Assembly: GCF_040947875.1 (NCBI RefSeq)
Contig: NZ_JBFRXN010000002.1
Coordinates: forward strand, 2,728,001-2,792,000
Origin: Pseudomonas sp. MYb118
Lineage (GTDB): Bacteria > Pseudomonadota > Gammaproteobacteria > Pseudomonadales > Pseudomonadaceae
Length of the DNA: 64,000 nt
Direction: 5' to 3'
Below the pieces are notes generated by a model. It made no database searches and was not told the origin of the DNA. It saw only the letters and a program-made list of their open reading frames with translations. Shown here piece by piece: positions 53,629-62,137 of the stretch. Positions within the stretch are counted from its first letter, which is position 1. Each line of letters starts with the position of its first letter. Made by a program: the position numbers and the translations under genes.

Positions 53629-53785
53629 ATCGCGAGCAGGCTCGCTCCCACAGGTGAACGGTGTACACCGAACATTGTGGGAGCGAGCCTGCTCGCGAGA
53701 TGTACCTCTGCAACACCCTCATTACCCGACCCTGCACCCAATTAACGCCATGCGTACCCCCTGTAGGAGCGGGCTCGCCCGCGAT
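53629..53785. repeat. REPIN plus single REP
   Basis: An inverse unit (53629-53652) and a forward unit (about 53674-53699) form a REPIN; a third, GGAGCGGGCTCGCCCGC, is at 53761-53785. Together they fill much of the 371-bp gap after moaE. The rest (53786-53975) holds the leader of the binding-protein gene. Confidence 0.88.
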
Positions 53786-53950
53786 GAGGCCATCGACCAC
53801 ACCACAATTTCTCCAGGCCGCCACCCGACCACCGGCCCCACCATCCCCCGCGCCCCCAATTGACGGCATGTACATAAAAGTCCAGTATGGATTTATAAGT
53901 ACAAAAAAGGCTTTCCGTGCACCTGCTTTTTTCTTCTGTCTTGCCAAACC

Positions 53951-53960
53951 AACAACAACC
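53951..53960 (+). promoter_or_regulatory. A-rich Crc/Hfq-type motif before the binding-protein gene
   Basis: AACAACAACC, an ARN-repeat of the kind bound by Hfq with Crc in catabolite repression, lies 16-25 nt before the ATG at 53976. Amino-acid uptake genes are common targets in Pseudomonas. Confidence 0.4.
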
Positions 53961-53975
53961 CGCGAGAGAACGAAC

Positions 53976-54752
53976 ATGAAGAAATTCCCCCTCATCACCG
54001 CTCTGGCCCTGGGCCTGTTGGCGTCCAGTTCGCTGTTCGCCGCCGAGAAAACCCTGCGCATCGGCATCGAAGCGGCTTACCCGCCGTTCGCCTCGAAAAC
54101 CGACAAGGGCGAAATCGTCGGGTTCGACTACGACATCGGCAATGCGCTGTGCGCGCAGATGCAGGTCAAGTGCGTGTGGGTCGAAGGTGAGTTCGACGGT
54201 CTGATTCCTTCCCTTAAAGTGAAGAAAATCGACATGGCACTGTCGTCCATGACCATCAACGAGGATCGCAAGAAGTCGGTGGACTTCACGCACAAGTACT
54301 ATTTCACCTCCTCGCGCCTGGTCATGAAGGAAGGCGCGGTGGTGGATGACCAGTACGCCAGCCTCAAGGGCAAGACCGTCGGTGTGCAGCGCGCCACCAC
54401 CACCGACCGTTACGCCACCGAGGTGTTCGAACCCATGGGCATCACCGTCAAGCGTTATGGCAACAACGAAGAGATCTACATGGACCTGGCGGCCGGGCGG
54501 CTGGATGCGATTTTTGCTGACACCATCCCGCTCAACGACTTCCTGTCGATGCCGCGCGGCAAGGGCTACGCCTTCGTCGGCCCTGAACTCAAGGACCCCA
54601 AATACGTGGGCGAGGGCGCCGGGATTGCCGTGCGCAAGGGCAACAGCGAGCTGGTCAGCCAGTTGAACAGCGCCATCGACGGCATCCGGGCCAGTGGTGA
54701 GTACCAGAAGATTTCGGAGAAGTACTTCAAGTCCGATATCTACGGCGACTGA
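53976..54752 (+). CDS. ABC-transporter periplasmic amino-acid-binding protein
   Basis: The 258-residue protein has a signal peptide ([20 protein letters not shown]) and the SBP_bac_3 fold. Recognisable segments are [49 protein letters not shown] and [18 protein letters not shown]. The pattern is that of lysine/arginine/ornithine or histidine binding proteins. No permease or ATPase genes adjoin, so it is an orphan that must use a transporter encoded elsewhere. Start after GAGAGAACGAAC (weak purine-rich site). Confidence 0.9.
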   Translation: MKKFPLITALALGLLASSSLFAAEKTLRIGIEAAYPPFASKTDKGEIVGFDYDIGNALCAQMQVKCVWVEGEFDGLIPSLKVKKIDMALSSMTINEDRKKSVDFTHKYYFTSSRLVMKEGAVVDDQYASLKGKTVGVQRATTTDRYATEVFEPMGITVKRYGNNEEIYMDLAAGRLDAIFADTIPLNDFLSMPRGKGYAFVGPELKDPKYVGEGAGIAVRKGNSELVSQLNSAIDGIRASGEYQKISEKYFKSDIYGD

Positions 54753-54772
54753 TGAGCCTTCTTCACCAGCCC

Positions 54773-54874
54773 CTGTGGGAGCGAGCCTGCTCGCGATGGT
54801 CGTCAACGATGACGCTGGCTACCTGACGCCCCGCGCTGGTCTTGAGTCCATCGCGAGCAAGCCCGCTCCCACAG
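54773..54874. repeat. REPIN after the binding-protein gene
   Basis: A GGAGCGAGCCTGCTCGC unit and an inverse GCGAGCAAGCCCGCTCC unit of a hybrid subtype, about 55 bp apart. Confidence 0.88.
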
Positions 54875-55022
54875 AAGAATGGGGCGCAAGGTAACCTCGG
54901 GTTAATGCTTTCTTAACAGACTTATCGTTTATTCCCGACATCCATTGCACACGTCCCGGGCTCTCCAAGGCCTGGGGCAGCGTGTAGACTGGCGGTCATT
55001 CGATATCTGGAAGGGAAACGCA

Positions 55023-55532
55023 ATGAGCGAGGAAACGATGCGGTTGGGCCGTGAACGGCGCTATCTGGTGCTGCTGGGCATTATCTGCCTGGCGCTGATC
55101 GGTGGTGCGTTGTACATGCAGATCGTCCTGGGCGAGGCGCCGTGCCCGCTGTGCATCCTGCAGCGCTATGCTTTGCTGCTGATCGCGATCTTCGCGTTTA
55201 TCGGCGCGGCGATGCGCACGCGTCGCAGTATCACGGTTTTCGAGACCCTGGTGGTGATCTGTGCCCTGGCCGGCGTCGCCGTGGCCGGGCATCACGTGTA
55301 CACGCAGTTCTACCCGGCGGTCAGCTGCGGTGTCGACGTGTTGCAACCGATTGTCGACGACCTGCCGCTGGCGAAGATCTTCCCGCTGGGCTTCCAGGTC
55401 GACGGCTTCTGCTCGACGCCGTACCCGCCGGTCCTCGGCCTGTCGCTGGCGCAGTGGGCGCTGCTGTCCTTCGTGCTGGTGGTGGTGCTGGTACCGCTGC
55501 TCACCTCGCGCAATCGCAAGGCGCTGCGCTGA
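55023..55532 (+). CDS. dsbB: disulfide bond formation protein DsbB
   Basis: The 169-residue inner-membrane protein reoxidises DsbA and passes electrons to quinone. Four membrane helices are visible, with the first periplasmic loop bearing CPLC (EAPCPLCILQRY) and the second bearing the other Cys pair (VSCGVDVLQPIV ... DGFCSTPYP). The ATG at 55023 follows AAGGGAAA; a longer frame is not supported. It precedes the cyo operon, which draws on the same quinol pool, but a strong terminator lies between. Confidence 0.93.
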   Translation: MSEETMRLGRERRYLVLLGIICLALIGGALYMQIVLGEAPCPLCILQRYALLLIAIFAFIGAAMRTRRSITVFETLVVICALAGVAVAGHHVYTQFYPAVSCGVDVLQPIVDDLPLAKIFPLGFQVDGFCSTPYPPVLGLSLAQWALLSFVLVVVLVPLLTSRNRKALR

Positions 55533-55554
55533 GCCGATCGCAGCATCCGCGTAA

Positions 55555-55593
55555 AAAACGCCCCGGCCCTCGATGAGGGGGCCGGGGCGTTTT
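55555..55593 (+). terminator. terminator of dsbB
   Basis: A 15-bp stem AAAACGCCCCGGCCC / GGGCCGGGGCGTTTT over a short loop, ending in T, begins 23 bp after the stop codon. Confidence 0.9.
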
Positions 55594-55620
55594 GCATTTC
55601 AGGGGATGTCCGGGAAGTCC

Positions 55621-55634
55621 TTGATGAACGTCAA
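55621..55634. promoter_or_regulatory. Anr/FNR-like box, distal, upstream of cyoA
   Basis: TTGATGAACGTCAA matches TTGAT-N4-ATCAA at 9 of 10 defined positions. It lies about 714 bp before cyoA, just after the dsbB terminator, so its relevance to cyo is uncertain. Confidence 0.35.
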
Positions 55635-55906
55635 GAACGGGGGCTGCGCATGTGCGACATGTTGTCACAGCGCGCGTGTCGCAGGGCATTTCGGAGCGCC
55701 GTATTTACACCCGTCCCGGCAAGAAAAATGCGGGTGTGCGGTGCCATGGGATTTCGCTCGTGCGTTCACGGAACAGGCAGTTTTAACAGGTTATGGCGAA
55801 TGGCCAGAGCCCCCGTCATACAGGGGCTTGGGCATGATCATGACCGTGTGCGACACCCTGGATACTGTCTGAACTGCGCACCATAGACCTACATTTTTTG
55901 GTGTTT

Positions 55907-55920
55907 TTGTTGAGAATCAA
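55907..55920. promoter_or_regulatory. Anr/FNR-like box, promoter-proximal, upstream of cyoA
   Basis: TTGTTGAGAATCAA matches the Anr consensus at 9 of 10 defined positions and lies in the AT-rich presumed promoter. Anr represses the cyo terminal oxidase in P. putida at low oxygen, which fits. Confidence 0.5.
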
Positions 55921-56347
55921 TTTCGATAACATGGCGCACTTTTGCAAAAAGCTTCACGAATTGTTGTCGGTAGCGAGATAAATTATTTCGGGATGAGACA
56001 TGGTTTATGGGTCGTCATATATCTACAATCGCCCGCACTGAATTCCCGGCACTGCTCGATTTCACTCCGGTGAGCGGGCTGAAATAGGACATCGAGAGGC
56101 CTGATGGCTTCGTACGAGTCCCCTGGTGTCGGTGCCTTCCAACTATCCGCACCAAATGGAATTGGTCTGTAACAAGGCCTTTGACCACGTATTCGAATAA
56201 GAACTCACCGCTAGCCCAGGATTTGTCGAACGGCGTCTGACGCGCGACGGGCCAGCCCTTATTCAATCCAAGAAAAAATGCCAACCCTTGGCAGGGTGAA
56301 GTGTTGGCGATCAAAACCCAACTGCATTGCGCTTTAGAGGTCGTGAG

Positions 56348-57280
56348 ATGAGTAAAAACAGGTACCCCAGATTACTAGGCCTAGTGCCGCTGCTCGGCAC
56401 GTTGTTGCTGGGAGGCTGCAACATGACCTTGCTCAATCCAACGGGCCAGGTTGGCCTGGAACAGCGAAACCTGATCATCACCGCGACGCTGCTGATGCTG
56501 TTGGTCGTGGTGCCGGTCATCGTCATGACCTTCCTGTTCGCCTGGAAGTACCGCGCGTCCAACACCAACGCGACCTACACGCCGAAATGGAACCACTCCA
56601 CCAAGATCGAGATCGCGGTCTGGACTGTTCCGATTCTTATCATCATCGCCCTGGGTTACATCACCTATAAGTCGACCCACGAGCTGGACCCTTATCGTCC
56701 GCTGGACTCCGACGTCAAGCCTGTGACCATCGAAGTGGTCGCGCTGGACTGGAAGTGGCTGTTCATCTACCCGGAACAAGGCATCGCGACCGTTAACAAG
56801 ATCGTGTTCCCGGCGCACACCCCGATCAACTTCAAGGTGACCTCCGACGCGGTGATGAACTCGTTCTTCATCCCGGGCCTGGGCGGCCAGATCTACGCGA
56901 TGGCGGGCATGCAGACCAAGCTGCACCTGATCGCCGACCGTAACGCTGAAATGGAAGGCATCTCCGCCAACTACAGCGGTGCTGGTTTCACCGGCATGAA
57001 ATTCAAGGCAACCGCCACTACCCAGGAAGAGTTCGACGCCTGGGTCAGCGAAGTCAAAAAGGCACCTAAAAAGCTTGAACAAGCTGAATACGCAGCCTTG
57101 GCCAAGCAGAGCCAGAACAACCCGGTCGAGCTCTACTCCTCGGTCACGCCGAACCTGTTCCAGATCATCGTCGACAAGTACGAAGGCATGAAACCAGGTC
57201 CGAAACTGAACCACGAGAAGAAAGAGAAAGAAGTGGCCGCCATGGACAACTCGCATCCAGCTGCCGGGGCAGAGGAGTAA
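56348..57280 (+). CDS. cyoA: cytochrome bo3 ubiquinol oxidase subunit II
   Basis: The 310-residue lipoprotein subunit has a lipobox (TLLLGGC), two membrane helices (LIITATLLMLLVVVPVIVMTFLF; IEIAVWTVPILIIIALGYITY) and a periplasmic cupredoxin domain without CuA ligands, as expected of a quinol oxidase. The WKWLFIYPEQGIATVN and FIPGLGGQIYAMAGM segments are typical. The ATG at 56348 follows GAGG. It opens the cyoABCDE operon. Confidence 0.96.
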   Translation: MSKNRYPRLLGLVPLLGTLLLGGCNMTLLNPTGQVGLEQRNLIITATLLMLLVVVPVIVMTFLFAWKYRASNTNATYTPKWNHSTKIEIAVWTVPILIIIALGYITYKSTHELDPYRPLDSDVKPVTIEVVALDWKWLFIYPEQGIATVNKIVFPAHTPINFKVTSDAVMNSFFIPGLGGQIYAMAGMQTKLHLIADRNAEMEGISANYSGAGFTGMKFKATATTQEEFDAWVSEVKKAPKKLEQAEYAALAKQSQNNPVELYSSVTPNLFQIIVDKYEGMKPGPKLNHEKKEKEVAAMDNSHPAAGAEE

Positions 57281-57283
57281 ACG

Positions 57284-59314
57284 ATGTTTGGTAAATTAAG
57301 TTGGGAAGCGGTCCCGTTCCACGAGCCGATCGTAATGGTGACCATCGCCATGATCGCGCTCGGTGGTGTGGCGCTGTTCGCTGCAATCACCTACTTCAAG
57401 AAGTGGACCTACCTGTGGACCGAGTGGCTGACTTCGGTCGACCACAAGAAAATCGGCGTGATGTACATCATCGTCGCCATGGTCATGCTGCTGCGCGGTT
57501 TTGCCGACGCCATCATGATGCGTACCCAACTGGCCATGGCCACCGAGGGTTCGCCTGGCTACCTGCCACCTGAACACTATGACCAGATCTTCACCGCTCA
57601 CGGTGTGATCATGATCATCTTCATGGCGATGCCATTCTTCACCGGCCTGATGAACCTTGCAGTGCCGCTGCAGATCGGCGCGCGTGACGTTGCCTACCCG
57701 TTCCTGAACTCCCTGAGCTTCTGGCTGCTGGTTTCCGGCGTGGTGCTGATCAACCTGTCCCTGGGCGTTGGCGAATTCGCCAAGACCGGCTGGGTTGCCT
57801 ATCCGCCGCTGTCGGGCCTGCAATACAGTCCGGGCGTGGGCATGGACTACTACATCTGGGCGCTACAGCTATCGGGCCTGGGGACAACGCTGACGGGGGT
57901 CAACTTCCTGGCCACCGTGCTGAAAATGCGTACCCCTGGCATGAAACTGATGGACATGCCGATCTTCACCTGGACCTGCACCTGGGCCAACGTCCTGATC
58001 GTGGCTTCGTTCCCGATCCTGACCGCTACCCTGGCACTGCTGACGCTTGACCGTTACATGGATTTCCACATTTTCACCAACGAACTTGGTGGCAATCCGA
58101 TGATGTACGTCAACCTGTTCTGGGCGTGGGGCCACCCTGAGGTGTACATCCTGATCCTGCCGGCGTTCGGTATCTTCTCCGAAGTGATCTCGACGTTCAC
58201 CGGCAAGAAACTGTTCGGCCACCACTCGATGATCTACGCTTCGGGCGCGATCTCGATCCTGGGCTTCATGGTCTGGCTGCACCACTTCTTCACCATGGGT
58301 TCGGGTGCCAGCGTCAACGCCTTCTTCGGCCTGGCGACGATGCTGATTTCCATCCCGACGGGTGTGAAACTGTTCAACTGGCTGTTCACCATCTATCAGG
58401 GCCGTCTGCGCTTCACCAGCCAGGTGATGTGGACCCTGGGCTTCATGGTGACATTCGCCATCGGCGGCATGACCGGCGTACTGCTGGCCATTCCGGGTGC
58501 CGACTTCGTTCTGCACAACAGCCTGTTCGTGATCGCGCACTTCCACAACGTGATCATCGGCGGCGCGGTATTCGGCTACATCGCCGGTTTCGCCTTCTAC
58601 TTCCCGAAAGCGTTCGGCTTCAAGCTGCACGAAGGCTGGGGCAAGGCAGCGTTCTGGTTCTGGATCACCGGCTTCTTCGTCGCGTTCATGCCGCTCTATG
58701 TCCTGGGCTTCATGGGCATGACCCGTCGTCTGAACGCCACCACCAACCCTGAGTGGGTGCCGTACCTGTACGTGGCCATGTTCGGTGCGATCCTGATCGC
58801 CGTGGGCATCGCCTGCCAGCTGATCCAGCTCTACGTGAGTGTGCGTGACCGCAACAAGCCAGAGAACATGTGCGAACACGGTGACCCGTGGAATGCCCAT
58901 ACCCTGGAATGGTCGACTTCGTCGCCACCACCGTTCTACAACTTCGCCGTACTGCCAAAAGCCGACGTGGTCGATCCGTTCACCGAAGCCAAGGAAAACG
59001 GTACTGCGTACCAGGCTCCGGCCAAGTACTCGCCGATCCACATGCCAAACAACACCGCTACCGGTGTGGTCATGGGCGCTCTGCTGACCGTGTTCGGTTT
59101 CGCGATGATCTGGCACATCTGGTGGCTGGCGATCGCCAGTCTGGCTGGCACCGTGATCTATTTCGCGATCCACGCGGCCCGTGATGATCAAGGCTATATG
59201 GTGCCGGTCGACGTGATCGAGCGCATCGAAGCCGAGCAGCACAAGCGTCTGGTTGCGGCAGGGAAAATCCCGGCCACCGCCACCCGTGTTGAAACCTCGT
59301 TGGAACAGGCTTAA
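57284..59314 (+). CDS. cyoB: cytochrome bo3 ubiquinol oxidase subunit I
   Basis: The 676-residue haem-copper oxidase subunit reduces oxygen to water and pumps protons. It has about 15 membrane helices. The CuB/haem ligands are in [15 protein letters not shown] ...[39 protein letters not shown] and [16 protein letters not shown]. Glu in GHPEVY belongs to the D-type proton path. It begins 3 bp after cyoA. Confidence 0.97.
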   Translation: MFGKLSWEAVPFHEPIVMVTIAMIALGGVALFAAITYFKKWTYLWTEWLTSVDHKKIGVMYIIVAMVMLLRGFADAIMMRTQLAMATEGSPGYLPPEHYDQIFTAHGVIMIIFMAMPFFTGLMNLAVPLQIGARDVAYPFLNSLSFWLLVSGVVLINLSLGVGEFAKTGWVAYPPLSGLQYSPGVGMDYYIWALQLSGLGTTLTGVNFLATVLKMRTPGMKLMDMPIFTWTCTWANVLIVASFPILTATLALLTLDRYMDFHIFTNELGGNPMMYVNLFWAWGHPEVYILILPAFGIFSEVISTFTGKKLFGHHSMIYASGAISILGFMVWLHHFFTMGSGASVNAFFGLATMLISIPTGVKLFNWLFTIYQGRLRFTSQVMWTLGFMVTFAIGGMTGVLLAIPGADFVLHNSLFVIAHFHNVIIGGAVFGYIAGFAFYFPKAFGFKLHEGWGKAAFWFWITGFFVAFMPLYVLGFMGMTRRLNATTNPEWVPYLYVAMFGAILIAVGIACQLIQLYVSVRDRNKPENMCEHGDPWNAHTLEWSTSSPPPFYNFAVLPKADVVDPFTEAKENGTAYQAPAKYSPIHMPNNTATGVVMGALLTVFGFAMIWHIWWLAIASLAGTVIYFAIHAARDDQGYMVPVDVIERIEAEQHKRLVAAGKIPATATRVETSLEQA

Positions 59315-59317
59315 ACC

Positions 59318-59944
59318 ATGTCGAACTTAGTGACCAATGCTGGACACACCCATGTCGATGAACATGGGCACGATGACCATCACCACGACTCGGGCGAGAT
59401 GACCGTATTCGGTTTCTGGCTCTACCTGATGACCGACTGCATTCTGTTTGCGTCGATCTTCGCGGTGTACGCGGTACTGGTTAACAACGTAGCGGGTGGC
59501 CCGTCGGGCCACGACATCTTCGAACTGCCATACGTACTGGGCGAAACCGCTCTGCTGCTGTTCAGTTCGATCACCTACGGCTTCGCCATGCTGGCGTTCT
59601 TCCGTGGCAACAAGAAGCAGGTGCTGGGCTGGTTGGGCATGACCTTCCTGTTCGGCCTGGGCTTCATCGGCATGGAGATCAACGAGTTCCACCTGCTGAT
59701 CTCCGAAGGCTACGGCCCTAGCCGTTCCGGCTTCCTGTCCGGGTTCTTCACCCTGGTCGGCACCCACGGTCTGCACGTGACCAGCGGTCTGATCTGGATG
59801 GCGATCATGATGTATCAGGTGCAGAAAAACGGCCTGACGGCGACCAACAAGACCCGTCTGAGCTGCCTGAGCCTGTTCTGGCACTTCCTGGACGTGGTCT
59901 GGATCTGCGTATTCACCGTTGTTTACCTGATGGGGACTATGTAA
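59318..59944 (+). CDS. cyoC: cytochrome bo3 ubiquinol oxidase subunit III
   Basis: The 208-residue protein has a His/Asp-rich N-terminus ([18 protein letters not shown]) and five membrane helices, e.g. [24 protein letters not shown] and [19 protein letters not shown], fitting the oxidase subunit III fold. It stabilises the oxidase. It starts 3 bp after cyoB and its stop codon touches the cyoD start. Confidence 0.95.
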   Translation: MSNLVTNAGHTHVDEHGHDDHHHDSGEMTVFGFWLYLMTDCILFASIFAVYAVLVNNVAGGPSGHDIFELPYVLGETALLLFSSITYGFAMLAFFRGNKKQVLGWLGMTFLFGLGFIGMEINEFHLLISEGYGPSRSGFLSGFFTLVGTHGLHVTSGLIWMAIMMYQVQKNGLTATNKTRLSCLSLFWHFLDVVWICVFTVVYLMGTM

Positions 59945-60286
59945 ATGGCTAACCCAGCTCATTCCCACAATGGCCACGACGAAGCCGGTCACGGCAGCGT
60001 CAAGTCCTACGCCATTGGCTTCATCCTGTCGGTGATCCTGACCCTGATTCCATTTGGTCTGGTGATGTACCCGACACTGCCGAAGTCGATCACCCTGATG
60101 ATCGTCCTGGCGTTCGCCGTGATCCAGGTGCTGGTGCACCTGGTGTACTTCCTGCACCTGGACCGTTCGCAGGCGCAGCGTAACAACGTGATCGCGTTTG
60201 TTTTTGCCGCGATCGTGATTGTCCTGCTGGTTGGCCTGTCGCTGTGGATCATGTTCAGCATCCACACGTTCATGATGGCGAAGTGA
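59945..60286 (+). CDS. cyoD: cytochrome bo3 ubiquinol oxidase subunit IV
   Basis: The 113-residue protein has a His-rich N-terminus (AHSHNGHDEAGHG) and three membrane helices (YAIGFILSVILTLIPFGLVM; ITLMIVLAFAVIQVLVHLVYFLHL; VIAFVFAAIVIVLLVGLSLWIM). It assists assembly of the CuB site in subunit I. It begins immediately after the cyoC stop. Confidence 0.95.
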   Translation: MANPAHSHNGHDEAGHGSVKSYAIGFILSVILTLIPFGLVMYPTLPKSITLMIVLAFAVIQVLVHLVYFLHLDRSQAQRNNVIAFVFAAIVIVLLVGLSLWIMFSIHTFMMAK

Positions 60287-60297
60287 GGTAAGTCCGG

Positions 60298-61185
60298 ATG
60301 TCCTTGAAGCACTTTATCCAAATCACCAAACCGGGGATCATTTTCGGTAACGTGCTTTCAGTGGCAGGCGGATTTTTCCTGGCCTCCAAGGGGCATATCG
60401 ATCTGGCCGTGTTCCTGGCCGCCATGATCGGTACGTCCCTGGTCGTCGCTTCCGGTTGCGTGTTCAACAACTGCATCGACCGCGACATCGACCTGAAGAT
60501 GGAACGCACCAAGAACCGGGCGTTGGTCCAGGGCCTGATCTCCCTGAAACTGGCGCTGGTCTATGCGACCGTCCTGGGTGTCGCCGGCGTTGCGTTGCTG
60601 TACACCGTGGCCAATCCACTGGCGGCGTTGTTCGCCGTGATCGGCTTCATCATCTACGTCGGCTTCTACAGCCTGTACCTCAAGCGCAAGTCGGTTCACG
60701 GCACGCTGGTGGGCAGCCTGTCGGGGGCGATGCCACCGGTAATCGGCTACGTTGCGGTGAGCAACACCTTCGACATGGCCGCGCTGACCCTGCTGGTGAT
60801 GTTCAGCCTGTGGCAGATGCCGCATTCCTATGCCATCGCGATCTTCCGCTTCAACGATTATCTGGCCGCCTCGATTCCGGTGCTGCCAGTGAAGCGCGGG
60901 ATTCAAGTGGCCAAGAAGCACATCCTGATCTACATCCTGGCCTTCCTCGTGGCGACCTTGATGCTGACCTTCAGCGGCTACGCCGGCATGAGCTACCTCG
61001 CCGTCGCCGCCGCCATGGGCATGTACTGGCTGTACATGGCCTGGACCGGCTACAAGGCAGTGGATGACACGGTCTGGGCACGCAAGCTGTTCGTGTTCTC
61101 GATCTTCACCATTACCGCGTTGAGCGTGATGATGTCCGTGGACTTCAAAGTGCCGACCGAATTGCTGCTGACGTACGCGCACTAA
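60298..61185 (+). CDS. cyoE: protohaem IX farnesyltransferase (haem O synthase)
   Basis: The 295-residue integral membrane prenyltransferase makes haem O for the oxidase encoded upstream. The prenyl-diphosphate motif [20 protein letters not shown] (residues 57-76) and the second motif ([26 protein letters not shown]) are intact. About nine membrane helices are predicted from hydrophobicity. It is the last gene of cyoABCDE (11-bp gap after cyoD). Confidence 0.96.
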   Translation: MSLKHFIQITKPGIIFGNVLSVAGGFFLASKGHIDLAVFLAAMIGTSLVVASGCVFNNCIDRDIDLKMERTKNRALVQGLISLKLALVYATVLGVAGVALLYTVANPLAALFAVIGFIIYVGFYSLYLKRKSVHGTLVGSLSGAMPPVIGYVAVSNTFDMAALTLLVMFSLWQMPHSYAIAIFRFNDYLAASIPVLPVKRGIQVAKKHILIYILAFLVATLMLTFSGYAGMSYLAVAAAMGMYWLYMAWTGYKAVDDTVWARKLFVFSIFTITALSVMMSVDFKVPTELLLTYAH

Positions 61186-61203
61186 GCGCAGGCAGCGGCA
61201 AAG

Positions 61204-61241
61204 AAAAACCCCGCCCTTCGAGAGAAGGTGCGGGGTTTTTT
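61204..61241 (+). terminator. terminator of the cyo operon
   Basis: Stem AAAAACCCCGC / GCGGGGTTTTT with an inner CCTT/AAGG extension, ending in a T run, begins about 18 bp after the cyoE stop. Confidence 0.92.
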
Positions 61242-61293
61242 GTTGGGTGTTCCTTGGGGGAATGCCCGAACTGTTTTGCACGACGCAAAGCCT

Positions 61294-61318
61294 CTGTGGG
61301 AGCGAGCCTGCTCGCGAT
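61294..61318 (+). repeat. single REP element
   Basis: One GGAGCGAGCCTGCTCGC unit preceded by CTGTG lies between the cyo terminator and the toxin-antitoxin promoter. Confidence 0.85.
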
Positions 61319-61370
61319 GATTGCTTCGCGTAGCAGTGAGGGGCAGTTCGTCAGATGTACGGATCGTCAC

Positions 61371-61406
61371 TTGTCTATCTATAAGCGATTTGCTTATAGT
61401 TTGTGC
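61371..61406 (+). promoter_or_regulatory. toxin-antitoxin promoter with palindromic operator
   Basis: CTATAAGC-GATTT-GCTTATAG (61379-61399) is a perfect 8-bp inverted repeat that covers the probable -10 TATAGT (61395-61400). A -35-like TTGTCT lies 18 bp upstream (61371-61376). The arrangement suits autorepression by the antitoxin. The predicted transcript start falls at or next to the toxin ATG. Confidence 0.6.
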
Positions 61407-61751
61407 ATGCGAACCCTATTCTTCGAGACCTCATCATTCACGGCTTCAGTTGGCAATTATCTGACTGATGACGAGTATCGTGCGCTGCAAACACACATGC
61501 TGCAGAACCCTGAGTCAGGTGTTGTCATGCCCCGTACGGGCGGTTTTCGCAAGCTTAGGTGGGCCGATGAGCGCAGAAGCAAGGGCAAGCGAGGTGGCTT
61601 GCGGGTTATCTATTATTGGCTTATGAATGATGGTCAGTTCTGGATGTTTGCAATTTATGACAAGGATGAGGTTGAGAACTTGACTGCCGATCAAGAGAAG
61701 GCACTCAAGAAAGCCATAGAGACAGAGTTGAAAAATCGAGGTACCCCATGA
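61407..61751 (+). CDS. RelE/HigB-type toxin
   Basis: The 114-residue protein (MRTLFFETSSFTASVGNYLT...) has the small RelE-fold layout: an N-terminal strand, two helices (TDDEYRALQTHMLQNP), and strands with basic residues (GFRKLRWADERRSKGKRGG LRVIYYW split by a turn; FWMFAIYDKDE) that would form the mRNA-cleaving surface. It matches the HigB2/RelE group whose antitoxin gene follows. No ribosome site precedes the ATG, and the longer upstream frame translates a REP. Codon usage is less GC-rich than the neighbours. Confidence 0.85.
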   Translation: MRTLFFETSSFTASVGNYLTDDEYRALQTHMLQNPESGVVMPRTGGFRKLRWADERRSKGKRGGLRVIYYWLMNDGQFWMFAIYDKDEVENLTADQEKALKKAIETELKNRGTP

Positions 61752-62062
61752 AAAAGCGCGACCTGTTTGCAGAGCTGATGCAGGGCGTTGATGAGATGGC
61801 AGCTCAACGCGAAGGCAAGATTACGTTGCGCAATACCTGCATCGAAGACATCCCTGCTCCCGAGGTCGGGGCGCAGGAGATAGTTGCGCTGCGGGAGAGG
61901 CTTCATATGTCCCAGGCAGTTTTTGCCAGACGAATCAGAACCAGTCCCGGTACGCTGAGAAACTGGGAGCAGGAAAAATCGAAACCCAATGCCCAGGCCG
62001 CTCTGTTGATCAGGCTGGTGGAGAAATTCCCGGATATGGTTGATCGACTGGCAGTGGTTTGA
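61748..62062 (+). CDS. HigA/NadS-type XRE-family antitoxin
   Basis: The 104-residue protein has a short N-terminal part (FAELMQGVDEMAAQREGKITL) that would wrap the toxin, and a C-terminal helix-turn-helix (IVALRERLHMSQAVFARRIRTSPGTLRNWEQEKSKP). Its ATG overlaps the toxin stop (ATGA). The order toxin then antitoxin is that of the hig group. It most likely binds the palindrome upstream of the toxin gene. Confidence 0.9.
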   Translation: MKKRDLFAELMQGVDEMAAQREGKITLRNTCIEDIPAPEVGAQEIVALRERLHMSQAVFARRIRTSPGTLRNWEQEKSKPNAQAALLIRLVEKFPDMVDRLAVV

Positions 62063-62079
62063 ACAAGTAATACGCCTTG

Positions 62080-62113
62080 AAAGCCCCGCTTTCATCGAGA
62101 AACGCGGGGCTTT
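62080..62113. terminator. terminator between antitoxin and MocR genes
   Basis: Stem AAAGCCCCGCTTTC with GAAA-CGCGGGGCTTT over a 5-nt loop lies between convergent genes, with A and T runs on opposite sides. Confidence 0.85.
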
Positions 62114-62137
62114 ATGCCGTGATCAAGAACATTCAGG

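Larger units (their letters stand above)
55594..56347 (+). promoter_or_regulatory. 754-bp control region and long leader of cyoA
   Basis: No credible gene is found; small open frames lack ribosome sites. Two Anr-type boxes (55621-55634 and 55907-55920) are present, and the AT-rich zone 55890-55990 is the likely promoter. That leaves a leader of roughly 350-420 nt. Close to the start codon, GCCAACCCT / AGGGT..GTTGGC (56280-56308) can form a stable hairpin. Confidence 0.5.

Noticed and set aside
55573..55886. Small frames in the cyoA upstream region
   Set aside because: They begin inside the dsbB terminator or without a ribosome site and overlap one another; more likely leader and spacer sequence.
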